Shown here: positions 1-4,862 of the stretch, piece after piece | Layout: each line of letters starts with the position of its first letter | Numbering within the stretch: position 1 is the stretch's first letter | NCBI GenBank assembly: GCA_002296055.1 | Contig: DBHE01000066.1 | Location: forward strand, 1-5,335 | Direction: 5' to 3' | Origin: Pseudomonadaceae bacterium UBA836 | Lineage (GTDB): Bacteria > Pseudomonadota > Gammaproteobacteria > Pseudomonadales > Pseudomonadaceae | Length of the DNA: 5,335 nucleotides | Made by a program: the position numbers and the translations under genes | Notes under the pieces: generated by a model | Told to the model about the DNA's origin: nothing | Seen by the model: only the letters and a program-made list of their open reading frames with translations | Databases searched by the model: none

Positions 1-72
1 TATCTGGCTGGCCGCATGCCGCGCAAGCTGTACGCCTCGGCGTCTTCGCCGCTGGACGGCACCCTGCGCTAA
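1..72 (+). CDS. thiG: C-terminal end of thiazole synthase ThiG (5' end outside window)
   Basis: Frame 1 is open from the window edge to a TAA at 70-72 and gives 23 residues, starting [20 protein letters not shown] and ending in TLR. The pattern AGR-(I/M)-P-(R/K)-(K/R)-x-Y/W-A-x-ASSP-(L/x) is what I know from the C-terminus of ThiG, the TIM-barrel enzyme that forms the thiazole phosphate of thiamine from 1-deoxyxylulose phosphate, ThiS thiocarboxylate and dehydroglycine (or an equivalent imine) in the cytoplasm. The next gene is trmB, and thiG-trmB is a common order in Pseudomonas, which supports the call. Only the tail is visible, so no catalytic residue can be checked. A GC-rich hairpin 19 bases after the stop probably ends its transcript. 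Confidence 0.75.
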   Translation, partial: YLAGRMPRKLYASASSPLDGTLR

Positions 73-91
73 GCAGGCTATCCTTCTGTCA

Positions 92-116
92 GGCGCCCTG
101 CGGGGCGCCGCTTTAT
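92..116 (+). terminator. Probable intrinsic terminator after thiG
   Basis: A perfect 7-bp GC stem, GGCGCCC (92-98) with GGGCGCC (103-109), closes a 4-base loop TGCG and is followed by GCTTTAT. It lies 19 bases after the thiG stop and 21 bases before the trmB start. The T-run is short, so termination may be partial and some thiG transcripts could read into trmB. I see no convincing separate promoter for trmB in the remaining bases. Confidence 0.55.
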
Positions 117-137
117 CCGACCATTACCGAGCACCCC

Positions 138-869
138 ATGTCCGATACGCCCGAACTGCCCGACAGCGCAGAGACCTCCACCCCTGATAGCCCACCGCGC
201 CGCGCCATTCGCAGCTTCGTCATGCGCGCAGGCCGCATGACCGAGGGCCAGCAGAAAGGCATCGACCAGGGCTGGCCGCGCTTTGGCCTGACACTGGATC
301 AGGGCATGCTTGATCTCGACGCCCTGTTTGGCCGCAGCGCGCCGCGTACGCTGGAGATCGGCTTCGGTATGGGCCACTCGCTGCTGGAAATGGCCGCTGC
401 TGCCCCTGAGCAGGATTTTATCGGCATTGAAGTGCACCGCCCGGGCGTGGGCGCGCTGCTCAATGGCCTGCTGACTGAGGGGCTGAGCAACGTGCGAGTG
501 TTCGACTGCGACGCCATCGAAGTGCTCAACCGCTGCATTCCAGATGGCAGCCTGGATCGTCTGCTGCTGTTCTTCCCGGACCCGTGGCATAAGAAGAAAC
601 ACCACAAGCGCCGCATTGTGCAGCCGGCCTTTGCCGAGCAGGTGCGTCGCAAGCTCAAGGTGGGCGGCGTGTTTCACATGGCCACCGACTGGGAGCACTA
701 CGCCGAGCACATGCTGGAAGTGATGAACGTTGCCCCCGGTTACCGCAACCAGGCCGGTGAAGCGGGCTATGTGCCGCGCCCGGAAGAACGCCCGATCACC
801 AAGTTCGAGCGCCGCGGTGAGCGCCTGGGCCACGGGGTGTGGGACTTGAAGTTCGAGCGAGTCGACTGA
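138..869 (+). CDS. trmB: tRNA (guanine-N7-)-methyltransferase TrmB
   Basis: This 243-residue cytoplasmic enzyme uses S-adenosylmethionine to methylate N7 of G46 in the variable loop of many tRNAs. The class I methyltransferase fold shows the SAM-binding loop LEIGFGMG (residues 72-79), the acidic end of the second strand in GIEVH (96-100), the family signature [15 protein letters not shown] (145-159), [10 protein letters not shown] (183-192) and the C-terminal TKFERRG (221-227) that contributes to substrate and cofactor binding. All signature blocks are present in order and the length is normal for the family. The first 22 or so residues are acidic and proline-rich, as is usual for a pseudomonad TrmB. 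The start at 138 is the only ATG placed to cover this leader, but its ribosome site is weak (a GAG at about 129). It lies downstream of thiG and converges on the phosphate-binding gene. Confidence 0.96.
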   Translation: MSDTPELPDSAETSTPDSPPRRAIRSFVMRAGRMTEGQQKGIDQGWPRFGLTLDQGMLDLDALFGRSAPRTLEIGFGMGHSLLEMAAAAPEQDFIGIEVHRPGVGALLNGLLTEGLSNVRVFDCDAIEVLNRCIPDGSLDRLLLFFPDPWHKKKHHKRRIVQPAFAEQVRRKLKVGGVFHMATDWEHYAEHMLEVMNVAPGYRNQAGEAGYVPRPEERPITKFERRGERLGHGVWDLKFERVD

Positions 870-898
870 TCAGCCGGTTGCCCGCGCTGTTCGCCTGA

Positions 899-926
899 CT
901 GGATCCCCGCCTGCGCGGGGATGACG
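899..926 (-). repeat. REP-like extragenic palindrome, copy 1
   Basis: A 28-bp element with an 8-bp stem, ATCCCCGC (903-910) and GCGGGGAT (915-922), closing the loop CTGC, flanked by CTGG on the left and GACG on the right. It begins 29 bases after the trmB stop. Its reverse complement matches copy 2 at 1126-1153 at 26 of 28 positions, and the two differences fall on opposite sides of the stem and keep it paired. Elements of this core (ATTCCCGC-GCAG-GCGGGAAT) are widespread extragenic repeats in Pseudomonas, Xanthomonas and relatives and are thought to be spread by RAYT (TnpA-REP) transposases; none is in this window. It may protect the 3' end of the trmB mRNA or weaken read-through. Confidence 0.8.
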
Positions 927-976
927 AGGAGTAGGTGGACGCGTTGGTGTAACCGCGGCCCTCTGAACGGTCCTTG

Positions 977-1000
977 AGGGCCGAGCGTTTGCTCGGCCTT
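977..1000. terminator. Strong stem-loop, possible bidirectional terminator between convergent genes
   Basis: AGGGCCGAGC (977-986) pairs with GCTCGGCCTT (991-1000) around the loop GTTT, giving ten pairs with one G-T wobble. It lies between the two converging genes, where a shared terminator is expected. Read on either strand it lacks a good T-run, so efficient factor-independent termination is doubtful; the element could equally be part of the palindrome mosaic. Confidence 0.4.
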
Positions 1001-1125
1001 GGCGTTGCATGAAGGTACGCTGGTCGAGCGGGTGTTCGACCTCTCTGGTAGGCGCTATATGCAGGTATTTAGGCGCTTCGGCACCAGGCCGATCTTTGAC
1101 GCCTATATCCGCCACTCCACCCAGC

Positions 1126-1153
1126 CGTCATTCCCGCGCAGGCGGGAATCCAG
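1126..1153 (+). repeat. REP-like extragenic palindrome, copy 2 (inverted relative to copy 1)
   Basis: A 28-bp element with an 8-bp stem, ATTCCCGC (1130-1137) and GCGGGAAT (1142-1149), around the loop GCAG, flanked by CGTC and CCAG. It ends 26 bases beyond the TAA of the - strand PstS-like/OmpA gene, so relative to that gene it has the same orientation and nearly the same distance as copy 1 has to trmB. Compared with copy 1 a C-G pair is replaced by T-A, keeping the stem. A role as a 3' stabiliser or weak terminator for the flanking mRNA is plausible but not shown. Confidence 0.82.
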
Positions 1154-1179
1154 TAGCACGGGGCAATGCAGGGCACGCC

Positions 1180-2490
1180 TTAGCGGCGTACCCAGACCTC
1201 AACCCGGCCATTGCGCCGCGCGCCACTTTCTCCGCCCGACGAGCCTACCGGTTTGTAGTGACCGTAGCCGATATGCCCCTGTACCGGTGACCCCATCTCA
1301 CGCAGCACCTTGGCGGCGGACAGGGCGCGCAGCTCGGAGATCATTTGCGCGCGCAGTTCATGGCTCTGCTGGTCGGCAAAGCCAATCAGCATGACGTCGC
1401 GGCTGCTTTTGCCGCTCTGCGCCAGGTATTGCTGAATGCGCAGCAGGTCGCGCTTGGCCTTGTTGTCCAGGTCGGTGTGGCCCTCGTCAAAGCGGATGTT
1501 GACCGACAGCCGTTGATAGTTGGCGGTCAGGCGCTTGAGGCTGTCGGGTACGCTGTCGTCCATCACCGGGTCCACGGCGAAGGGCGTTTGTGAAAAGAAG
1601 CCCGACTCGGCCACCAGCGCCTGGCCGGCCTCGCTTTGGGCAAAGGCGACAAACTCCTGTGCCAGCGGCTCGCCACCGGTGCCCGGGGTGTACAGGTAGA
1701 GGCGCCGCGACAGCGGGTAATCCTCAGTAGCTACGGTTAGCTTGCTGGGCTTGAGCGCCGGCGCTTCGCCATCAGCAATGGCCAGCAGCTTGGCACTGCG
1801 TACCGAGGCAAAGCCGGCAAAGCCGATGCCGCCCGGGTTGGCGGTCACGTCGTCAGACAGCTGGTCATTCGACTCATAGCGACGTGCACTCTCGCTCAGA
1901 CTGTAGCGCCCGGCCAGTACCAGTTCCTTGAAGGTGTCCCAGGTGCCTGATTGCTCATCCCGGGCGTAGATATCAATCGCCCGGTCCGGCCCGCCAACTT
2001 CTGCCCAGTTGCTGATCTCGCCGGCAAAGATGCGCGCCAGGGTGTCGATGTTCAACTGCTCCACCGGGTTGGACGGGTGCACCAGAATCGCCAGGCCGTC
2101 GATGGCGATGATGTGCTCGCTCTCGCCGCTGAGCAGGTCGGCCCGGCTGGCCATGGCTTGGGCCTCGCTGCCCTTGACCCGTCTTGAGGCGGCCCAGACA
2201 TCTGCCTGCCCTGCGGCCAGTGCACTGTAGCCGGTGCTGGAGCCGTGGGCTGCCACCAGCACGGTCAGCGGTTGGCCGCCTTGCTGGGTGCTCAAGATGG
2301 TCTCGTTGGCGGTGCCGGTACCCGCGCTGGTTACCGGCTGGCCGCTCAGCTGCTGCAGAAACTGTGTCATCAGCATCGGTGCCAGGGTTGCGCCGATGGT
2401 GTTGGAGCCATGTACCTCCAAGGCGTGAGCGGATACCAGCCCGGGCAGCAGCGCCACGGCCAGGCACAGGGAGCGGCAAAGGGAGTACAT
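1180..2490 (-). CDS. Secreted PstS-like phosphate-binding protein fused to an OmpA peptidoglycan-binding domain
   Basis: The 436-residue product starts with a Sec signal peptide (a hydrophobic stretch at about 8-20, likely cleavage after SAHA at about 21-23). Residues about 24-300 form a PstS-type periplasmic phosphate-binding domain: HGSNTIG (27-33), QADVWAASR (95-103) and RDEQSGT (177-183), where Ser, Gly and Thr of the SGT loop are typical phosphate ligands. Residues about 325-436 are an OmpA C-terminal domain with the conserved Asp372 and Arg388 that bind diaminopimelate in peptidoglycan, ending in an NGRVEVWV-type strand. Such fusions are known in pseudomonads, usually annotated as phosphate substrate-binding/OmpA proteins. 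I infer a wall-anchored or surface phosphate binder. No pstCAB or phoU genes adjoin it. ATG 2490 is chosen because it gives the signal peptide and follows GAGGTG; the frame stays open upstream but that part overlaps the Pho promoter. Confidence 0.9.
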   Translation of the reverse strand: MYSLCRSLCLAVALLPGLVSAHALEVHGSNTIGATLAPMLMTQFLQQLSGQPVTSAGTGTANETILSTQQGGQPLTVLVAAHGSSTGYSALAAGQADVWAASRRVKGSEAQAMASRADLLSGESEHIIAIDGLAILVHPSNPVEQLNIDTLARIFAGEISNWAEVGGPDRAIDIYARDEQSGTWDTFKELVLAGRYSLSESARRYESNDQLSDDVTANPGGIGFAGFASVRSAKLLAIADGEAPALKPSKLTVATEDYPLSRRLYLYTPGTGGEPLAQEFVAFAQSEAGQALVAESGFFSQTPFAVDPVMDDSVPDSLKRLTANYQRLSVNIRFDEGHTDLDNKAKRDLLRIQQYLAQSGKSSRDVMLIGFADQQSHELRAQMISELRALSAAKVLREMGSPVQGHIGYGHYKPVGSSGGESGARRNGRVEVWVRR

Positions 2491-2494
2491 ATCA

Positions 2495-2500
2495 CACCTC
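2495..2500 (-). promoter_or_regulatory. Ribosome binding site fixing the start of the PstS-like/OmpA gene
   Basis: On the - strand GAGGTG is followed by TGAT and then the ATG at 2490-2488. This strong Shine-Dalgarno match selects that ATG over upstream in-frame codons, which would place the Pho promoter inside the coding region. Confidence 0.75.
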
Positions 2501-2514
2501 GTTAATCTGACGGC

Positions 2515-2520
2515 TCTATA
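2515..2520 (-). promoter_or_regulatory. Candidate -10 element of the Pho promoter
   Basis: TATAGA on the - strand matches TATAAT at four of six positions and sits 6 bases past the last PhoB half-site and 17 bases past the CTGTCG of the third, which is a normal -35 to -10 distance. Transcription would begin near 2508, leaving a short leader of about 18 bases with the ribosome site inside it. Which half-sites PhoB uses to replace the -35 is uncertain. Confidence 0.45.
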
Positions 2521-2526
2521 TCGGGG

Positions 2527-2565
2527 CTGACAGAGTGCGACAGGGAGGTGACAACAAGATGACAG
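2527..2565 (-). promoter_or_regulatory. Pho box array (four PhoB half-sites)
   Basis: Read on the - strand, CTGTCAT (2565-2559), TTGTCAC (2554-2548), CTGTCGC (2543-2537) and CTGTCAG (2533-2527) follow one another with periods of 11, 11 and 10 bases. The established PhoB site is two CTGTCAT-like 7-mers separated by 4 bases; the first pair here is close to ideal, and resembles the E. coli phoA box (CTGTCAT, then TTGTCAC after 4 bases). The later pair forms a second, slightly weaker box. The array lies 37-75 bases upstream of the start of the phosphate-binding gene and begins 20 bases after the stop of the acyltransferase gene, so it should drive the former from its own promoter under phosphate limitation. 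Confidence 0.85.
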
Positions 2566-2584
2566 CCTGATGATGAATCGGCTG

Positions 2585-4510
2585 TCAGGGCGCCTCAGTC
2601 GCCGACAAGGGGTTGCCGAAACGCTGGATGTATTCCCGGCCGATCGCCTGCGAGCCGACATAGTTCAGATGGTTGTCGTCTCGATAGAGCGGGGTGCCGT
2701 TCAACACGGTTTGGCAGCGCTGCTGATCACACAGCACCTGGCGTGGGTCAATCCAGCGAATAGCCGGGAAGCGCTGCTGCGCAGCCTCTTTGAAGCGCAG
2801 GAAGTTGGCCTGCTTCTGCTTAGCCTCAAGAGCGCTGATCGAGCAGTCGTCCACGTTTTTCAGCGCGCAGCCAGCGTGCGCCGCGGAGGGTAACTCGGGC
2901 GGGTCTTCGAGTACTATCACGCTGTGGCCCTGGGCCTGCAGCCAGGCCAGGGTGTCCAGGAAATAGCCCTGGAAAGCGGGGGTGTGCAGGTAAGCATTCC
3001 ACCAGGCGTTGACGAACACCGTCAGCGGCCGCTCTTGCAGATAGTCCGCCAGCGCGGCGTTACGCGCCTGCTTCTCCGGGTCGAGCATCGCCTCGGCGTT
3101 GTGCTCTGGGCTGATAAACGGGGTCGAGGCCATGGTCACCGCCAGCATGGCGTAGTCATCGCCAATCAATTGCTCGACAAACCCCAGCATGGCAAGGGCA
3201 TGTGAGTCGCCAATCAGGATGCTGTCAGGCTGGTCATCGGCGGGCGCGGCGCCGAACAGGCAGGCGTCTGTCTTATCAAAGTTGCTTGGGCTGCTGTCGA
3301 AGCAGTCCTCGTACAGGTCGGACGTGTGGCTCTGGACAATGATGCGATACAGCGCGCGACGCTCCTCCGGAATGCGGAAGCTCAGGTCATCGGCAATGCG
3401 AATGGTCGACTGGATGGCCCAGATGAACAGCGCGGGCAGCAGAAGCAGTAGCAGAAAGGACTTCTTGAAACTCCATGGCCGGTGTCGGTAGCGGTTTTCC
3501 ACATAGCGGAAGCTCAGCCATGACAAGACCAGCACCCCGCCGATCAGCAGCAGTCGGTTGAGCCAGGTCAGCTCGATCAGCTGGTAGTGCATTAAGGCGA
3601 CCGGCGGCCAGTGCCATAGGTACAGCGAGTAGGACAACCCGCCGAGAAACACCATGACCGGCAGGCTCAGCAGCCGCGCAGTCAGCGTGCCCTGCTGATG
3701 CAGCCCGGCGTAGATCACCAGCGCTGCGCCCAGCGTCGGCCACAGAGCGTTGTAGCCAGGAAAGTGATCGCTGGCGGTCAGGGTAGTGGCAGTAAGGCAG
3801 ATCAGCGCCAACCCCAGCGCGGCAATCCATTGCGCGGCGCGGTGCCCCAGCGCCGGCAATTGGCGGCTGAACAGCGCAACGCCAGTGCCCAGCATAAATT
3901 CGAACAAGCGCGCGGGTAGCAGGTAATAAGCGGCGGTAGGGTGCGTGGCGGCCAGGTACACCGAGAGGGCAAAGGCGATAACCAGCGCCGCCGCAAACGG
4001 CCAATGCGCGCTCCGTCCTTTGCCGAAACGGTAGGCCAGATACAGGGCGAGCGGCCAGAGCAGGTAGAACTGCTCCTCAACCGCCAGCGACCAGGTATGC
4101 AATAGCGACAGCGACCGGCTTTCCGGAGCAAAGTACTGGCTCAGCTCCTGGAAATAGTAAAAGTTGCTCACCCCGCCCAGCGAAGACAGCCAGCTCTTGG
4201 CAAAGATGTAGTAATCCTCGCCGAGGTAGAACGGCGAGATCACCACAAAGGTAACGGTGGAAACTAGTAGAAACGCCGGCACCAGGCGGCGCAGGCGGCG
4301 AGCGTAAAAGTCGGCAAAACGGAAATCGTCATTGGCCAGGCGCCGCTGCAGCAGCTGGGTAATCACAAAGCCTGAAATGACAAAAAACACATCCACGCCA
4401 ATAAAGCCGCCGCTGAAACCAGGGGTGGCATAGTGGTACAGGATAACCAGGATAACGGCGAGCGCCCTGAGTCCCTCAATGTCGGCTCGATAGCCTGGTG
4501 CGATCTGCAA
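2585..4510 (-). CDS. OafA/YrhL-type membrane acyltransferase with C-terminal SGNH domain
   Basis: The 641-residue inner-membrane product has an acyltransferase-3 domain (about 7-345) followed by a last membrane helix (about 347-370) and a periplasmic SGNH-hydrolase-like domain (about 425-635). Family marks are YRADIEGLRALAV (7-19), His26 in LYHY, GVDVFFVISGF (38-48), RRLRR (71-75, the RxxR-type motif of O-acetyltransferases) and HTWSLAVEEQFYLLWP (138-153). The SGNH part shows GDSH (434-437) with the nucleophile Ser and DDNH (611-614) with the Asp and His of the triad, so both domains look intact. Such proteins usually pass acetyl groups across the membrane onto O-antigen, capsule or other glycans; the substrate here is unknown and no polysaccharide cluster is visible. 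TTG 4510 is chosen: GGAG lies 7 bases upstream and the protein then begins just before the first conserved motif. Upstream in-frame ATGs (such as 4576) lack a ribosome site. Confidence 0.93.
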   Translation of the reverse strand: MQIAPGYRADIEGLRALAVILVILYHYATPGFSGGFIGVDVFFVISGFVITQLLQRRLANDDFRFADFYARRLRRLVPAFLLVSTVTFVVISPFYLGEDYYIFAKSWLSSLGGVSNFYYFQELSQYFAPESRSLSLLHTWSLAVEEQFYLLWPLALYLAYRFGKGRSAHWPFAAALVIAFALSVYLAATHPTAAYYLLPARLFEFMLGTGVALFSRQLPALGHRAAQWIAALGLALICLTATTLTASDHFPGYNALWPTLGAALVIYAGLHQQGTLTARLLSLPVMVFLGGLSYSLYLWHWPPVALMHYQLIELTWLNRLLLIGGVLVLSWLSFRYVENRYRHRPWSFKKSFLLLLLLPALFIWAIQSTIRIADDLSFRIPEERRALYRIIVQSHTSDLYEDCFDSSPSNFDKTDACLFGAAPADDQPDSILIGDSHALAMLGFVEQLIGDDYAMLAVTMASTPFISPEHNAEAMLDPEKQARNAALADYLQERPLTVFVNAWWNAYLHTPAFQGYFLDTLAWLQAQGHSVIVLEDPPELPSAAHAGCALKNVDDCSISALEAKQKQANFLRFKEAAQQRFPAIRWIDPRQVLCDQQRCQTVLNGTPLYRDDNHLNYVGSQAIGREYIQRFGNPLSATEAP

Positions 4511-4518
4511 AACACTAC

Positions 4519-4522
4519 TCCG
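4519..4522 (-). promoter_or_regulatory. Ribosome binding site supporting the TTG start of the acyltransferase
   Basis: On the - strand GGAG is followed by the 7 bases TAGTGTT and then TTG at 4510-4508. The spacing is ideal, and no in-frame ATG with a comparable site exists nearby, so this decides the unusual TTG start. Confidence 0.65.
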
Positions 4523-4538
4523 CGGGGTCAGCCACGGG

Positions 4539-4568
4539 AGAGTACAAGAGCCAGGAGCCTGCCGGCAA
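4539..4568 (-). promoter_or_regulatory. Weak candidate sigma-70 promoter for the acyltransferase gene
   Basis: On the - strand TTGCCG (4568-4563) and TACTCT (4544-4539) are separated by 18 bases, which would start transcription near 4532 and give a leader of about 20 bases containing the GGAG ribosome site. Both hexamers match the consensus only partly, so this is a suggestion based mainly on position. Confidence 0.25.
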
Positions 4569-4654
4569 GCAAGCATGGGGCCGGTGTTGGTCCTAGGGAG
4601 GGATGCCGCGCCGCAATGGCAGGGGACGCAGATGAGACGAGTGCGCCAGGGGGC

Positions 4655-4732
4655 AGAAATCCCCATGGTCGTGCGGATTAGCGGCGACTGGAGGCATGGC
4701 ACCGTTGAATCCTCATAACCGTGGGGATTTTT
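4655..4732 (+). other. Long nested hairpin, possible structured RNA, attenuator or terminator
   Basis: AGAAATCCCCATGGT (4655-4669) pairs with ACCGTGGGGATTTTT (4718-4732) over 15 consecutive positions, two of them G-T wobbles. Inside, after a symmetric 5-by-5 internal loop, GGATT (4675-4679) pairs with AATCC (4708-4712), and AGCGG (4680-4684) can pair with CCGTT (4702-4706) with one more wobble. All three wobbles would be G-U pairs in a + strand RNA but A-C mismatches in a - strand RNA, which favours the + strand. The 3' arm ends in five Ts. It sits 130 bases upstream of the crotonase start. Function is not recognised; an attenuator, small-RNA 3' end or mobile palindrome are all possible. Confidence 0.45.
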
Positions 4733-4798
4733 ATCGGTACCTCACCCGCCCGCCACCTATCCACCCCACCAATACCCCCACATACGCCTCGGTAACTC

Positions 4799-4823
4799 AA
4801 CTGGTTGCCGTGACCGACCAGTT
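4799..4823. promoter_or_regulatory. Inverted repeat, candidate operator upstream of the crotonase gene
   Basis: AACTGGT (4799-4805) and ACCAGTT (4817-4823) form a perfect 7-bp inverted repeat with an 11-base spacer, so the half-site centres lie 18 bases apart. It ends 39 bases before the crotonase start, and the -10-like TACACT (4825-4830) follows at once. Acyl-CoA genes are often controlled by dimeric repressors binding such sites, but I cannot name the regulator and no -35 of good quality is visible. Confidence 0.35.
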
Positions 4824-4849
4824 CTACACTGGGCCGCATTTGCACAAAC

Positions 4850-4853
4850 AGGA
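4850..4853 (+). promoter_or_regulatory. Ribosome binding site of the crotonase gene
   Basis: AGGA, within AGGAAGAG, lies 9 bases before ATG 4863. It supports that ATG as the start, in agreement with the normal short N-terminus of crotonase-family proteins. Confidence 0.65.
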
Positions 4854-4862
4854 AGAGCCCAG

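Larger units (their letters stand above)
870..1179. other. Intergenic region between convergent trmB and the PstS-like/OmpA gene
   Basis: I find no convincing gene in this 310-base gap. Open frames on both strands have no recognisable domain, and translations of the palindromes give the arginine- and proline-rich strings (such as SFPRRRES) that REP elements produce when read as protein. It holds two inverted REP-like copies (899-926 and 1126-1153), a strong stem-loop (977-1000), a 6- to 7-bp inverted repeat at 1022-1041 (GGTCGA with TCGACC), and an imperfect longer hairpin at 1064-1110. The whole gap looks like a mosaic of palindromes at the 3' ends of two converging genes. Confidence 0.7.
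4511..4862. other. Intergenic region between divergent acyltransferase and crotonase genes
   Basis: This 352-base gap between divergent start sites has no convincing gene on either strand; the open frames that cross it encode cysteine-, proline- and arginine-rich strings without family features. It holds the acyltransferase ribosome site and a weak candidate promoter near its left end, a nested hairpin at 4655-4732, a C-rich, A-containing stretch at about 4740-4785 with little G, and a 7-bp inverted repeat at 4799-4823 just upstream of the crotonase ribosome site. Confidence 0.65.

Noticed and set aside
86..92. PhoB half-site CTGTCAG before trmB
   Set aside because: It is a single 7-mer without a partner at 11 bases and overlaps the thiG terminator stem; a chance match is likely.
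78..833. Long open frame antisense to trmB
   Set aside because: It mirrors trmB codons in GC-rich DNA, has no family features and no ribosome site.
870..1115. Possible small protein on the - strand between the convergent genes
   Set aside because: Its C-terminal part is the translation of the REP palindrome (HPRAGGDP) and the rest is low-complexity, arginine- and proline-rich, with no ribosome site.
999..1394. Open frame on the + strand across the REP region into the PstS-like/OmpA gene
   Set aside because: It has no ribosome site, runs through a palindromic repeat (giving SFPRRRES) and then overlaps the antisense of a well-supported gene; no family resemblance is visible.
2491..2661. Upstream extension of the PstS-like/OmpA gene
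   Set aside because: It would place a signal peptide inside the protein and run through the Pho box array and the end of the acyltransferase gene.
3387..4004. Long alternative frame on the - strand inside the acyltransferase gene
   Set aside because: It overlaps the acyltransferase in another frame, and its composition (alanine, arginine, glycine) is typical of an out-of-frame shadow in GC-rich DNA.
4511..4702. N-terminal extension of the acyltransferase from an upstream ATG
   Set aside because: The extra 64 residues are cysteine- and proline-rich with no membrane or family features, upstream ATGs lack ribosome sites, and TTG 4510 has an ideal one just before the first conserved motif.
4697..4712. 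Sigma-54 promoter suggested by TGGCAC
   Set aside because: The -12 part is missing: five bases after TGGCAC the sequence is AATCC rather than TTGC.
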